Of a stretch of DNA of 15,589 nucleotides, positions 1 to 6,422 are shown one piece after another. The number at the start of each line of letters is the position of its first letter. Position 1 is the stretch's first letter. The notes below the pieces were generated by a model, which did no database searches, was not told where the DNA came from, and saw only the letters and a program-made list of their open reading frames with translations. This DNA comes from Caldifarciminota bacterium (GTDB taxonomy: Bacteria > WOR-3 > Hydrothermia > UBA1063 > CAJXJZ01), in contig JALTEL010000653.1 in assembly GCA_027073945.1 (NCBI GenBank), positions 1 to 15,589 on the forward strand. Direction: 5' to 3'. Both the position numbers and the translations under genes were made by a program.

Positions 1-157
1 GGATATTATTTAAGCCAAATTTAATGTTATTAAAAAGTAAATGTTTTACTTGATTATCCGGTACAATAAATTCAATTATTCTGCCTAAAATAGTACCAGT
101 AGCTGCCCCTATTGTCAATGCAATTAGAATATTTGACGTAGTTCTTTTTAATAACAA
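1..157 (-). CDS. DUF4321-like small membrane protein (5' part; runs off left edge)
   Basis: The minus strand reads 52 open codons from a TTG at 157 to the window edge, giving an N-terminus with a basic LLLKRTTSN segment, one hydrophobic helix (about residues 10-30, ILIALTIGAATGTILGRII), and then a FGLNN-type segment. This resembles the small DUF4321 family: one glycine-rich helix followed by a short FGL motif. The family has no known function. The gene lies 13 bases after the 3' end of tRNA-Leu, with no promoter of its own visible, so it is probably cotranscribed with the two tRNAs. The start is uncertain. An in-frame stop at 167-169 forces a start at or after 157 and the Shine-Dalgarno is poor. 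An ATG at 168-170 lies in another frame, and losing one base from the A5 run (minus strand, near 145-150) would join it to this reading frame as MKELFVIKRTTSN. Family assignment is from pattern only. Confidence 0.6.
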   Translation of the reverse strand, partial: MLLKRTTSNILIALTIGAATGTILGRIIEFIVPDNQVKHLLFNNIKFGLNNI

Positions 158-169
158 ATAGTTCTTTCA

Positions 170-252
170 TGCCGAGGGCGGGACTTGAACCCGCACGAGG
201 TTTCCCTCAGGGGATTTTAAGTCCCCTGCGTCTGCCATTCCGCCACCCCGGC
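170..252 (-). tRNA. tRNA-Leu (anticodon UAA)
   Basis: The reverse complement folds as a class II tRNA: acceptor GCCGGGG pairing with CCUCGGC (one G-U), D-arm with GGCAGACGC, anticodon stem GGGGA/UCCCC around loop CUUAAAA, a variable arm (GAGGGAAACCUC) and a T-arm with GGUUCAAGUCC. The anticodon is UAA and the discriminator base is A, as expected for leucine. CCA is not encoded, since the base after the discriminator is U. It follows tRNA-Cys by six bases and should be processed from the same transcript. The adenine of the ATG at 168-170 is the discriminator base itself. Confidence 0.96.
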
Positions 253-258
253 ATGTTA

Positions 259-330
259 AGGCGGCGCCCGGATTCGAACCGAGGTATAACGGTTTTGCAA
301 ACCGTCGCCTTGCCACTTGGCTACGCCGCC
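259..330 (-). tRNA. tRNA-Cys (anticodon GCA)
   Basis: The reverse complement gives a complete cloverleaf: acceptor GGCGGCG/CGCCGCC, anticodon stem ACGGU/ACCGU region with loop UUUGCAAAA centred on GCA, and T-loop GGUUCGAAUCC. The discriminator is U, a known identity base of tRNA-Cys. CCA is not encoded. It is the first gene of a minus-strand unit with tRNA-Leu, six bases downstream, and the DUF4321-like gene. Confidence 0.96.
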
Positions 331-342
331 AGTTAGTATTTA

Positions 343-371
343 ATTATAAATAACAAAGCCCAATCAATCAA
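343..371 (-). promoter_or_regulatory. Promoter for tRNA-Cys/tRNA-Leu unit
   Basis: On the minus strand a -35 TTGATT (366-371) and a perfect -10 TATAAT (343-348) are separated by exactly 17 bases. The predicted transcription start falls near 336, about six bases before the 5' end of tRNA-Cys at 330, as expected for a tRNA precursor leader. No Fis-like or other upstream element is obvious. Confidence 0.8.
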
Positions 372-542
372 ACACTTATGCCTTTTGTCATATATTAATT
401 GGCTCGGGTCCCCGTTTGTAAACAATTTAATTGCCCTACTTGAACCTTTCAAACAGTCCCTAAAAATTGTTCATTTCATTTTAATTAAGGCCGTTTTTAT
501 TATTATCTGTTTCAATTATATGATTGAAGTGGCTTAAACCAT

Positions 543-571
543 TTGCTTATACACGGCTTGCGTATTATAAT
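543..571 (+). promoter_or_regulatory. Promoter for rpmB-tamB-priA
   Basis: A -35 TTGCTT (543-548) and a perfect -10 TATAAT (566-571) are spaced by 17 bases, with expected transcription start near 578. This leaves a leader of under 20 bases carrying a strong Shine-Dalgarno, TAGGAGG (584-590), six bases before the rpmB ATG at 597. Confidence 0.8.
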
Positions 572-596
572 TATAGCATAACATAGGAGGTTCTTA

Positions 597-782
597 ATGT
601 CGGCAAGATGTGACATATGCGGCAAGGAGATTATGGTTGGAAATAATGTCAGCCATGCGCATAATAAAACTAAAAGAAACTGGAAGCCAAACCTTATTAA
701 AACAGTTGCAATTATTGATGGAAAAAAGAAAAGGGTTAAGGTCTGCGCAAAGTGCTACAAAAAATTAAGAAAGGCGGTGTAG
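597..782 (+). CDS. rpmB: 50S ribosomal protein L28
   Basis: This is the 61-residue L28 protein of the large ribosomal subunit, of normal length for the family. It opens with the family signature [10 protein letters not shown] and [12 protein letters not shown] and contains RNWKPNL. It is the zinc-binding form: C5/C8 and C50/C53 make two CxxC knuckles likely to hold one Zn. The ATG is fixed by an AGGAGG Shine-Dalgarno six bases upstream and a consensus promoter. Its last 31 bases overlap the start of tamB, so the two are probably translationally coupled. L28 next to a tamB-like gene is unlinked functionally; shared growth-rate-driven expression is inferred. Confidence 0.97.
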   Translation: MSARCDICGKEIMVGNNVSHAHNKTKRNWKPNLIKTVAIIDGKKKRVKVCAKCYKKLRKAV

Positions 783-3700
783 TTCTTCTTATTCTCTTTC
801 TTTTTTCCTTATTCCTTTTCATACTTTATAAGAACGTACCGTCAATTATAAGGGCATATTCCAAAAGTATTCTTGGTTATTCGGTTAATATCGGTGAAAT
901 AGAGGTTAAACCTCCCGGTCGTGTAATTCTCAGAAATATAAAATCATCTTATTTAAATGCGGATAGCATGTGTATAAGCTTTTCACTCAAAGGTATTGTT
1001 GGAGGAAAAGTGTATCGTATAACACTCTACCATCCTGTGATTTTTGTTGATGCACTGAGGAATGCTCACAAAAATAAAAAAAGGGGTCGTGCAGGCCTTG
1101 CCAGAAAGGTCCATTACCCGTTTTTTGTTCTCTCTACATATACTGTTAATAATTGTGAATTCGTAGGAGGTGATTTTCAGTTAAACATCAAGAAAATACA
1201 GGGGAACTTGCGCATGAAAATGCAGGAGTTATACGCTTCAGTGAGCATTAGCAGCGTGAGTTTTGATACGTTTTTTGTTGATACCGTTTATTTTGAACTA
1301 AATCAGATAAAAAGCAGGTACTTTGTTCAGAATGGATATTTCCTCTCCAATATTGGTTATATCTCGCATTTTTATGTTAAATACGATGATATGATTAAGA
1401 TAAAGACCGATTATGGTCAGATATTGGGTGCAGGATTTGATAAAGTGGCCTTCACATACAACATAGGCAAAGATAAATTCTCTTTGAGCATAAAAAATGC
1501 TGTTTACAAAGACAGGAATCTGGATAATTTAATAGTGCGGGGCAGTATAAAAAAAGATACTGCCCACATAAAACGGATCATGGTACATTCCGACTGGTTG
1601 AATGCAGATGCCAGCGGGAATGTGAATGGTTTTGAAAATCCGCGAAAAATGCGTTTTGATTTTAATGTGAATTCCTTATTTATAGATGAAAAACTCTTTG
1701 GTTTTACTGGACACATGCAGTTTTCCGGTACACCTGGGCATTTCCATGGTATGGGATATTTCAAAGATTTACGACTTAAGAGTTTTGTTGCTGACAGCTT
1801 TTTTGGCAATTTATATGTTAACAACAACAGGTTATCAATTGTCGGGGGGCATTTATTCAAAGGAAAGTCTATGTCGGTATTTGACGCGGGCCTGGGATAT
1901 CATATGGCAAATTTTAAAGGAGCTGTTAAGCTCTATGTCAATGAGGTTGCAAAGAATGCGGGTGGTATTGTTTTTCTCAAGGGTATGTTTTCATACATTG
2001 ATGGTAGTATGTTCGCTTCCATGCAGGGAGATATGAACGATTTCAGGTATGGCACTTCGTTTTCCGTTAAAAGAGGAGGTTTGAACGTATTCTCAGTGTC
2101 CCCCGGGTTAATCTTCTTTAATATAAATGGAAATAATGTGTCAGTTGGTAAACAGGGGCCAATGAATCTCCTTTTAAAAGGTTTGCTCAGCGGGACAAAG
2201 TCCGCTAATTTCAAAACCGAGCTTGTGAGTGGAGACGGGGATTCATTGAATCTAATCTGCAAGGTATACAGAGAACAGGAAATTTTTTCTATGATAGTGG
2301 ACTCCGTCTGGGGAAAATTCAGGCGCACGACTGTAAACACACGTTCTCAAATAGTTATAAGAAAGAAAGGGAGCATGGAAACATTTACTTCAGGGGACCT
2401 GTTATTTGGCAATGGACATGTGAGCATTCAGGGGGAGCATAATGATATAAGCGGTGTGACAAATATAACTGCCAGTATTCGTGCATTTCCGCTGTGGATA
2501 ATAAACGGAGAAGGTACTGCAAATGGTTTGTTTTCATTCTCCGGAACAGTCGAGAACCCGGATTTTTCAGCTGATCTGGACTTCTCTGATTTGAGAATTG
2601 AGAATTATCTTATTGATAAATTTCAGGTGACTGCCAGCTACGGAAACAATTTTCTTGATATTGAGAAGTTAAATATTTACTATAAAAACGGATTATTCAC
2701 TATGAAAGGGAATATGAAAAACATTGTAAAATCGCTGAAGCCGTTTTCATTCAATATTGATTCCACTACCTGCAATCTCTATGCAAAGTCAGATGGATTA
2801 AATATTTCGGATTTTAATGATTTGTCCTCAAAGATTTTTACTTCTGACAGGGCATTTCTGTCATTTGACCTGCACATGCAGGGATTTTTGCGAAATCCTT
2901 ATATTACGGGTAACTTGAGTATCAAAGGTAACAACGGAGTATTTCAACCGGTGTCAATGTATCTTGATACATTTTCTCTATTTGGTAATTTTGTGGGAAA
3001 TGAATTTATTGTTAAGAGTATGGAAGGAAAGAGTAAAAACGGTGTGATGATAGGCAAGGGTTCAATAAAGTCGACGAATTCTCTGTTTGATAATCCCTCG
3101 GTTGTCCTTGGTGTGCAGAATATCGAGGTTAGTCCGAGTCCCGAGATTCAGGCAGTTGTAAACGGAGATTTATCCGTATCAAAAGGCAGGGATGTACCGC
3201 TTGCTGTAACTGGCAATCTAAAGCTGCAGAAGGCCTATATTTTTGCCGAATTTTCCCAACCTTCATCACCCAATGAAGCCTATGCAGGCATACCGTTTGT
3301 GGAAATGGATATCAATATGTCTGCCAGCGATAATATTTATCTTGTAAATGAGCTTGCCCAGATAGAATTTGGAGGCAGGCTTGAATATATAAGAAACAAG
3401 AGCGGATACATATATAACGGCTCTTTTGACGTAAAAAGAGGCAATATTGTCTATCTTGACCACATATTTGATATGAGGGGCGGAGACATTGTATTTAACA
3501 ACACGAGTTATATAAACCCGGAGTTAAACATGCAGGCTGTTACCAGAGTGGATAGCTATGATATTGAACTTGACCTTTCTGGAACTCTGAATGAACCGAA
3601 AATAAGTTTTATGTCCCATCCTTCACTGGATGAAAGTGATATTATATCTCTGCTTTCTTTTGGCACATTGCTTGCAGATGCCCCGGTTTCTGCAGGGGAT

Positions 3701-4003
3701 ATAAATTTACTGAAGAAAAGGGCGCTCAATATTGCCCAGGGCCTGCTTTCAAATAAAATAAGAAGAAAACTCGGTTTGAGAGAATTGGAGGTATCATACG
3801 GCAGCTTGAGTGAAGACCCGCATTTATCTCTTGGGTTTTATATCTCGCGCAATCTTTATTTGAAATATTTTCATGATTTTCAGTCCATGCACCTTGACCA
3901 ATTCGAGTTAAGGTATAAGCTGAGCAGACACCTTGGTCTATATGGTTCGAGAGATGAAAACGGGGAATACTCACTTGGCGTGGGACTTGAAATGAGATTC
4001 TGA
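752..4003 (+). CDS. tamB: TamB-family translocation/assembly protein (DUF490)
   Basis: A 1083-residue AsmA/TamB-like protein, of the size usual for the family (about 900-1500). TamB is anchored in the inner membrane and spans the periplasm as a long beta-taco groove; it works with an Omp85 partner in outer-membrane protein insertion, and homologues move phospholipid to the outer membrane. A short basic N-terminus (KIKKGG) precedes one transmembrane helix at about residues 10-28. Then comes a long repetitive beta-rich region with alternating hydrophobic residues. The C-terminal TamB domain holds recognisable blocks: GGRLEYIR near 873, [13 protein letters not shown], then [12 protein letters not shown] near 905, [11 protein letters not shown], and [11 protein letters not shown]. 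The protein ends in short amphipathic strands with a terminal Phe (GLEMRF). The ATG at 752 lies 31 bases inside rpmB; the hydrophobic anchor starts just after it, leaving no better start. priA begins one base after the stop. No Omp85/TamA gene is in the window. Confidence 0.9.
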   Translation: MLQKIKKGGVVLLILFLFSLFLFILYKNVPSIIRAYSKSILGYSVNIGEIEVKPPGRVILRNIKSSYLNADSMCISFSLKGIVGGKVYRITLYHPVIFVDALRNAHKNKKRGRAGLARKVHYPFFVLSTYTVNNCEFVGGDFQLNIKKIQGNLRMKMQELYASVSISSVSFDTFFVDTVYFELNQIKSRYFVQNGYFLSNIGYISHFYVKYDDMIKIKTDYGQILGAGFDKVAFTYNIGKDKFSLSIKNAVYKDRNLDNLIVRGSIKKDTAHIKRIMVHSDWLNADASGNVNGFENPRKMRFDFNVNSLFIDEKLFGFTGHMQFSGTPGHFHGMGYFKDLRLKSFVADSFFGNLYVNNNRLSIVGGHLFKGKSMSVFDAGLGYHMANFKGAVKLYVNEVAKNAGGIVFLKGMFSYIDGSMFASMQGDMNDFRYGTSFSVKRGGLNVFSVSPGLIFFNINGNNVSVGKQGPMNLLLKGLLSGTKSANFKTELVSGDGDSLNLICKVYREQEIFSMIVDSVWGKFRRTTVNTRSQIVIRKKGSMETFTSGDLLFGNGHVSIQGEHNDISGVTNITASIRAFPLWIINGEGTANGLFSFSGTVENPDFSADLDFSDLRIENYLIDKFQVTASYGNNFLDIEKLNIYYKNGLFTMKGNMKNIVKSLKPFSFNIDSTTCNLYAKSDGLNISDFNDLSSKIFTSDRAFLSFDLHMQGFLRNPYITGNLSIKGNNGVFQPVSMYLDTFSLFGNFVGNEFIVKSMEGKSKNGVMIGKGSIKSTNSLFDNPSVVLGVQNIEVSPSPEIQAVVNGDLSVSKGRDVPLAVTGNLKLQKAYIFAEFSQPSSPNEAYAGIPFVEMDINMSASDNIYLVNELAQIEFGGRLEYIRNKSGYIYNGSFDVKRGNIVYLDHIFDMRGGDIVFNNTSYINPELNMQAVTRVDSYDIELDLSGTLNEPKISFMSHPSLDESDIISLLSFGTLLADAPVSAGDINLLKKRALNIAQGLLSNKIRRKLGLRELEVSYGSLSEDPHLSLGFYISRNLYLKYFHDFQSMHLDQFELRYKLSRHLGLYGSRDENGEYSLGVGLEMRF

Positions 4004-4004
4004 T

Positions 4005-6173
4005 ATGTATGCCGATGTTGTAATTGCAAAAGCCGGGCAGCATACGTATACCTACAGATTAAAAGATAATATGGACATTCGGGTAGGGGATATTGTTTTG
4101 GTGCCTTTTGGTACAGGTCGGGCAACAGGTGTTGTAGTTAAAATACATGCGGATTTTAAAGGTAAATTCAAGTTAAAGGAGATTTGTGCCAGGATGTTTC
4201 CGGAAATTTCTACTGGCGGGGGCAGGTTTGAATTGGCAGAATGGATGGCATCTTATTATCATACGAATATGGCAAAGGTCATTAACCTGTTTTTTCCTTC
4301 ATATATACTTACAAGGTCTGATACTGAGTGTAAGTTTTTGGCCAATTCGGATGTAAGATTGACGGATAGGCAGCAGAAAATAATCGATTATTTAAAGCAG
4401 AGGAAATACAGATGGATTAAACAAAAAAGTCTTGCGCGAATGTTCCCGGGTGTACATTCTGATATGCGTTATCTCACAGAACATAAGCTTATAGTATGCA
4501 GGAACAGAATGTCCGCGAGGCATCCGCTTCCTTATGAGTTTTCTTATATCATACCGCGGAATTTTGATATTAAAAATCTGTCGTACGTGCAAAGTGCTTT
4601 TGTTGAGAAGCTCGATAGGGAATTGATGCAAAAGATTAGCAATGTGCACCTGCTTTTTGCTGTAACAGGCAGTGGAAAAACAGCGATTTACTACTGGCTC
4701 GTAAAAGAAATTCTGCAGAAAAACAAAAGTGCAATATTACTGGTTCCTGAAATAGCCCTTTCTGTTCAAACAATTCTGTATTTTATGGGAGAATTAAAAA
4801 ACAGGGTGTATCTATATCACAGTTTACTTTCCAGCGAGGAAAGATTATGGATATTTCAAAAGGTTGCCAGCTCTGAGAGTTGCCTTGTCATAGGACCTCG
4901 ATCGGCTCTTTTTCTGCCCGTTAAGAATCTTGCACTTATTATAGTTGACGAAGAGCATGATTCTTCATACAAAGAACAGGACAGGATGCCCGCATACAAT
5001 GCGAGGGATATTGCCGTTAAATTTGGGGACATTTACGGAATTCCTGTTGTTTTAGGTAGCGCCACCCCTTCGCTGGAATCATACTATAAGGCCAAACAGG
5101 GTTTATACAAGGAACATTTTATCAGTGAAAGGGTGAGCCATTACAGTCTTCCAGACATTGAAATAGTTGATATGAAAGAAGAAAAATCACATACCGTGTT
5201 TTCATTGCGTTTGATAAACGAAATTAAAAGGTCTGTTACCGAAGGGAAACAGGCCATTTTGTTTTTAAACAGAAGGGGATATTCTCCACTATTACAATGT
5301 GCGGACTGTGGATATATATTTGAATGTCCTAACTGTAGTGTATCTCTGGTGTATCACAGGAAGGAAAAAAAGCTTAAATGTCATATATGCGGATATACCC
5401 GGGATATTCCTGATAGTTGCCCTGTTTGTAACTCTACCAATATTGTTTATTATGGTTATGGAACCGAGAGAGTAAAGAAAGAAATTTCAAAATTCTTCCC
5501 TCTTGAGGATATTGCCGTGCTTGACAGGGACAGCGTGAGAAAAAAAGGGGAAAAAGAGAGAATATACAGGGATTTCTACGCAGGTAAGATAAAGATTCTC
5601 ATTGGCACGCAAATGCTGACAAAGGGGCTTGACTTTCCCGGAGTCGGTGTTGTGGGGATACTTAATGCGGATTCTGCAATTGGAATGCCTGATTTCAGGG
5701 CAGAAGAAAGAACAGCCCAGCTTATTTTTCAGGTTTCCGGACGGCTGCGCAAAAGCGGAAAGGTTATAGTTCAAACAAAACTGCCGGAAGATACTATCTT
5801 CAAGCATCTTTTAAATTATAATTACAGAGGCTTTCTTGAAGAGGAATTGAAGGACAGAAAAGAATTTCATTATCCCCCATACTATAATCTGATAGCACTT
5901 GAGACATTCAGCAGAAAAAGGGACAATGCAAAAAAGCTCATAGATAAGATTCATAAATTATTACTTGATGCAAAATCGGATTTGGCGCTTAAGGGCCCTA
6001 CGCAGCCACCTTACGAGAAGGTCAGGGGTTATTACAGATGGAGAATAATAATTTACTACAGTGATAATGACAGCGATAGTGTACAAAAGGCCGTGCGCTC
6101 TGTACTGCAACACCTGAAACCCTCGGAAAGAAAAGAACTTTTTGTGGATGTTGACCCTTCAAGTATGTTTTAG
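4005..6173 (+). CDS. priA: Primosomal protein N' / replication restart helicase PriA
   Basis: A 722-residue superfamily 2 3'-5' DNA helicase that recognises stalled or collapsed forks and reloads the replicative helicase. The N-terminal 3'-end-binding domain is visible (YTYRLKDNMDIRVGDIVLVPFG, then GVVV), followed by a winged-helix region to about residue 170. Walker A is TGSGKT (221-226), motif Ia LLVPEIALS, Walker B DEEH (315-318), motif III GSATPSLES. Eight zinc-ligand cysteines sit at 432, 435, 441, 444, 459, 462, 472 and 475, inserted in the helicase core as in all PriA. Motif V region is GTQMLTKGLDFPGV. Motif VI reads QVSGRLRKSGK (576-586) instead of the usual QVAGRAGR, see findings. 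The ATG lies one base after the tamB stop without a clear Shine-Dalgarno, so translation is probably coupled. It is the last gene of the rpmB unit. Confidence 0.96.
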   Translation: MYADVVIAKAGQHTYTYRLKDNMDIRVGDIVLVPFGTGRATGVVVKIHADFKGKFKLKEICARMFPEISTGGGRFELAEWMASYYHTNMAKVINLFFPSYILTRSDTECKFLANSDVRLTDRQQKIIDYLKQRKYRWIKQKSLARMFPGVHSDMRYLTEHKLIVCRNRMSARHPLPYEFSYIIPRNFDIKNLSYVQSAFVEKLDRELMQKISNVHLLFAVTGSGKTAIYYWLVKEILQKNKSAILLVPEIALSVQTILYFMGELKNRVYLYHSLLSSEERLWIFQKVASSESCLVIGPRSALFLPVKNLALIIVDEEHDSSYKEQDRMPAYNARDIAVKFGDIYGIPVVLGSATPSLESYYKAKQGLYKEHFISERVSHYSLPDIEIVDMKEEKSHTVFSLRLINEIKRSVTEGKQAILFLNRRGYSPLLQCADCGYIFECPNCSVSLVYHRKEKKLKCHICGYTRDIPDSCPVCNSTNIVYYGYGTERVKKEISKFFPLEDIAVLDRDSVRKKGEKERIYRDFYAGKIKILIGTQMLTKGLDFPGVGVVGILNADSAIGMPDFRAEERTAQLIFQVSGRLRKSGKVIVQTKLPEDTIFKHLLNYNYRGFLEEELKDRKEFHYPPYYNLIALETFSRKRDNAKKLIDKIHKLLLDAKSDLALKGPTQPPYEKVRGYYRWRIIIYYSDNDSDSVQKAVRSVLQHLKPSERKELFVDVDPSSMF

Positions 6174-6177
6174 TTGG

Positions 6178-6200
6178 CAGTTTAGCTATCAAGCTAACTG
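6178..6200 (+). terminator. Possible weak terminator after priA
   Basis: Five bases past the priA stop, CAG-T-TTAGCT pairs with AGCTAA-CTG around an ATCA loop: nine pairs with one bulged T. The following stretch is GGTTTGTAATTT, only moderately U-rich. It is rightly placed to end the rpmB-tamB-priA transcript before the opposing tRNA-Gly, but lacks a clean U tract. Confidence 0.35.
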
Positions 6201-6230
6201 GGTTTGTAATTTAACTCTTGATATGTAAAA

Positions 6231-6303
6231 AGCGGGTGACGGGAGTCGAACCCGCGACCCTCAGCTTGGGAAGCTGATGCTCTACCAGCTGAGCTACACC
6301 CGC
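6231..6303 (-). tRNA. tRNA-Gly (anticodon CCC)
   Basis: The reverse complement folds fully: acceptor GCGGGUG/CACCCGC, D-arm UAGCUCAGCUGGUAGAGCA, anticodon stem UCAGC/GCUGA with loop UUCCCAA giving anticodon CCC, and T-arm GCGGGUUCGACUCCCGU. The discriminator is U, as usual for bacterial tRNA-Gly. CCA is not encoded. It lies opposite to the flanking protein genes in the gap between priA and the TPR gene. Confidence 0.96.
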
Positions 6304-6314
6304 AAAGTTTTAAT

Positions 6315-6343
6315 ATTATAAGTTAAAATGCAGGTAAAGGCAA
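6315..6343 (-). promoter_or_regulatory. Promoter for tRNA-Gly
   Basis: On the minus strand a -35 TTGCCT (6338-6343) and a perfect -10 TATAAT (6315-6320) are separated by 17 bases. The predicted start is near 6308, about five bases before the tRNA 5' end at 6303, the same geometry as the tRNA-Cys promoter at the left edge. Confidence 0.8.
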
Positions 6344-6390
6344 ATGAAGTGCGTAAATGCATAAAAACGCTTTTGTCCGCAGAATTTTTG

Positions 6391-6409
6391 TGTGAAAAAA
6401 TCCTTCACA
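6391..6409 (+). promoter_or_regulatory. Inverted repeat before TPR gene
   Basis: TGTGAA (6391-6396) and TTCACA (6404-6409) form a perfect six-base inverted repeat around AAAATCC, just before the AAAGG Shine-Dalgarno (6412-6416) and the TTG start at 6423. It could be an operator or an RNA hairpin that affects translation. The half-sites look like those of CRP, but the spacing of nine between TGTGA and TCACA is wrong for CRP (six). Confidence 0.35.
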
Positions 6410-6422
6410 TTAAAGGCACTAT

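Larger units (their letters stand above)
331..596. other. Divergent intergenic region between tRNA unit and rpmB
   Basis: This 266-base AT-rich gap separates two outward-facing units and holds a promoter at each end. I see no open reading frame of note and no terminator. A small inverted repeat, TTCAAT (511-516) and ATTGAA (523-528) with six bases between, lies about 15 bases before the rpmB -35 box. It could be an operator or chance in AT-rich DNA. Confidence 0.5.

Noticed and set aside
511..528. Specific operator before rpmB
   Set aside because: TTCAAT-N6-ATTGAA is short and in AT-rich DNA, so chance is likely; noted only within the intergenic entry.
1504..2340. Long open frames on the minus strand and in other frames inside tamB, priA, TPR and propeller genes
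   Set aside because: They lie wholly inside genes with strong family signatures, lack any recognisable domain and have scattered, unlikely protein composition. They are shadows of AT-leaning coding sequence.
6391..6409. CRP-binding site
   Set aside because: The half-sites TGTGA and TCACA are nine bases apart where CRP needs six, and no CRP gene context is visible. Kept only as an unnamed inverted repeat.
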